From: Erysipelotrichaceae bacterium UBA6182
Lineage (GTDB): Bacteria; Bacillota_I; Bacilli_A; Erysipelotrichales; Erysipelotrichaceae
Assembly (NCBI GenBank): GCA_002422065.1
Contig: DITO01000007.1
Location: 601-8,188, forward strand
Direction: 5' to 3'
Length of the DNA: 7,588 nt
The position numbers were made by a program, and so were the translations under genes. The notes under the pieces are model-generated. The model searched no databases and had not been told where the DNA came from. It saw nothing but the letters and a program-made list of their open reading frames with translations. Positions within the stretch are counted from its first letter, which is position 1; each line of letters starts with the position of its first letter. Of this stretch, positions 6,904-7,588 are shown piece by piece.

Positions 6904-6932
6904 ATTATATATTTTTGATGGCTTCATGTCAA
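6904..6932 (-). promoter_or_regulatory. Consensus sigma-A promoter of the opp operon
   Basis: Read on the minus strand there is a perfect -35 box TTGACA (6927-6932), a spacer of exactly 17 bases (6910-6926) and a perfect -10 box TATAAT (6904-6909). Transcription should begin near 6896-6898, leaving a leader of about 55 bases before the oppA ATG. The match to the housekeeping sigma-70/sigma-A consensus is complete in both hexamers, so the promoter is expected to be strong. It lies downstream of the glgB terminator and no comparable promoter was seen between the later opp genes, so it probably drives the whole operon. Confidence 0.85.
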
Positions 6933-7051
6933 TAGTTTTTGGTAAATGTACCCTTCATATATATAATATTTTTGTCCAATTGGCTTCCAAATATTTAAAT
7001 ATACCTAAGTCTAAATTATTTTATTGTTAAAAAACAAATCATGAAAATAAT

Positions 7052-7076
7052 AATCACTCTAAAATCTAGAGTGATT
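7052..7076 (-). terminator. Terminator hairpin downstream of glgB
   Basis: A perfect 10-bp inverted repeat (AATCACTCTA / TAGAGTGATT) surrounds a 5-base loop, starting about 30 bases after the glgB stop codon. On the minus strand the stem is followed by ATTATTTTC and, further on, a run of six T, which fits an intrinsic terminator with an imperfect U-tract. On the plus strand the stem is followed by TTTG, so weak bidirectional activity is possible, but no plus-strand gene needs it. It separates glgB from the opp operon. Confidence 0.75.
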
Positions 7077-7106
7077 TTGTAGATTTATTGTAGTAAACTC
7101 ACATCA

Positions 7107-7588
7107 CTATTTTTTATGCCTTAATATAATTCCTGACAATGGTCCGAGTTTTGGTTTAATATAATAAGGAAATTGATTTGTCTGACGTTTTTCAGTATAA
7201 AGTTGAACCCCGTTATATTGATTGCTGCCAAAATATATATCTTTATCACTATTTAGAATTTCTTCATAACGACCAAATTTAGGAACACCAATTTCATAAA
7301 ACTCATGGACATTGGGTGTCATATTCAAAATAATGACGAGTGTTTCTGTATCGCTTCTTCGAATGAAGGAAAAGACACTTTGTGCTTCATCATTCACAAC
7401 AGACCATTCAAATCCTTTCGGATGATGATCATACTGATAGAGGGCATCATGATGGCGATAGACTTGTGCTAAATCTCTAAAGAAACGATTCGCCATTTGA
7501 TGGGCTGGAAAATCAAATAAATTCCAATCCAACTCTTTTTGGAATGCCCATTCAGAGAAGGACGCAAACTCTTGACCCATGAATAATA
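7107..7588 (-). CDS. glgB: 1,4-alpha-glucan branching enzyme, C-terminal part (5' end outside window)
   Basis: This is the last ~159 codons of a glycogen branching enzyme, a GH13 cytoplasmic enzyme that cuts alpha-1,4 glucan chains and re-attaches them as alpha-1,6 branches. The reading frame stays open to the window edge: the two codons before the first visible ATG (7578-7580) read Leu-Phe, giving LFMGQEF, the usual GlgB strand near the end of the catalytic barrel. That ATG is therefore internal and not the start. Downstream come EWAFQKELDWNLFDFPAH, matching the family's W..D..LDW motif, then the C-terminal all-beta domain with FEW, SVFSFIRR, LVIILNMTPN, a Y.IGVP..G.Y.E.LN segment and the terminal LGPLSGIILR. 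Only this end is visible, so the catalytic residues cannot be checked. It ends in TAG and is followed by a hairpin, so it is probably a separate transcription unit from opp. The identification is firm; the operon to which it belongs lies outside the window. Confidence 0.93.
   Translation of the reverse strand, partial: LFMGQEFASFSEWAFQKELDWNLFDFPAHQMANRFFRDLAQVYRHHDALYQYDHHPKGFEWSVVNDEAQSVFSFIRRSDTETLVIILNMTPNVHEFYEIGVPKFGRYEEILNSDKDIYFGSNQYNGVQLYTEKRQTNQFPYYIKPKLGPLSGIILRHKK

Noticed and set aside
6976..7002. Palindromes CCAATTGG, TTGG-CTT-CCAA and ATATTTAAATAT upstream of the promoter
   Set aside because: They are short and mostly AT-rich. They could bind a regulator, but I cannot separate them from chance in this composition.
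7571..7580. The ATG at 7578-7580 as the start of a separate 157-residue protein
   Set aside because: The frame continues upstream with Leu-Phe, giving the internal GlgB motif LFMGQEF, and the fragment is only the C-terminal part of that family.

Overview
The window is a low-GC bacterial segment with every recognisable gene on the minus strand, so transcription runs from high to low coordinates. It carries most of one oligopeptide/dipeptide ABC importer operon, in the order oppA-oppB-oppC-oppD-oppF, preceded by the 3' end of a glycogen branching enzyme gene (glgB). The AT-rich codon use, strong AGGAGG-type ribosome binding sites, SpII lipoprotein signal and protein sequences point to Bacillota or the wall-less Mycoplasmatota. 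Tryptophan is encoded by TGG, and there is no in-frame TGA in any gene, so a TGA=Trp mycoplasma code is not indicated. I favour an Acholeplasma/Izemoplasma/Haloplasma-like lineage; this is an inference, not a demonstration.

Layout from right to left: glgB 3' end (7107-7588, open at the window edge); a 264-bp gap with a glgB terminator hairpin and a consensus sigma-A promoter (TTGACA-17-TATAAT); oppA substrate-binding lipoprotein (4959-6842); a 97-bp gap holding two adjacent hairpins; oppB permease (3887-4861); oppC permease (1996-3876); oppD ATPase (985-1983); oppF ATPase (1-998, C-terminus outside the window). From oppB on the genes are tightly packed. The TAG stops of oppB and oppC are part of the next gene's Shine-Dalgarno sequence, and oppF overlaps oppD by 14 bp. 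This suggests translational coupling from one promoter, with hairpins after oppA that could allow more binding protein than permease to be made.

The notable content is in two of the five transporter subunits. OppC has about 285 extra residues, forming seven RCC1-like repeats, inserted in the extracellular loop between its first two membrane helices. Seven is the number expected for a complete beta-propeller. OppF has about 175 extra, mostly helical, charged residues between the Walker A motif and the Q-loop. The catalytic and structural motifs on both sides of each insertion are intact and in frame, so these look like functional elaborations: a propeller outside the membrane beside the binding protein, and a coiled-coil-like module on the cytoplasmic ATPase. 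I see no mobile element, CRISPR array, tRNA or rRNA in the window.
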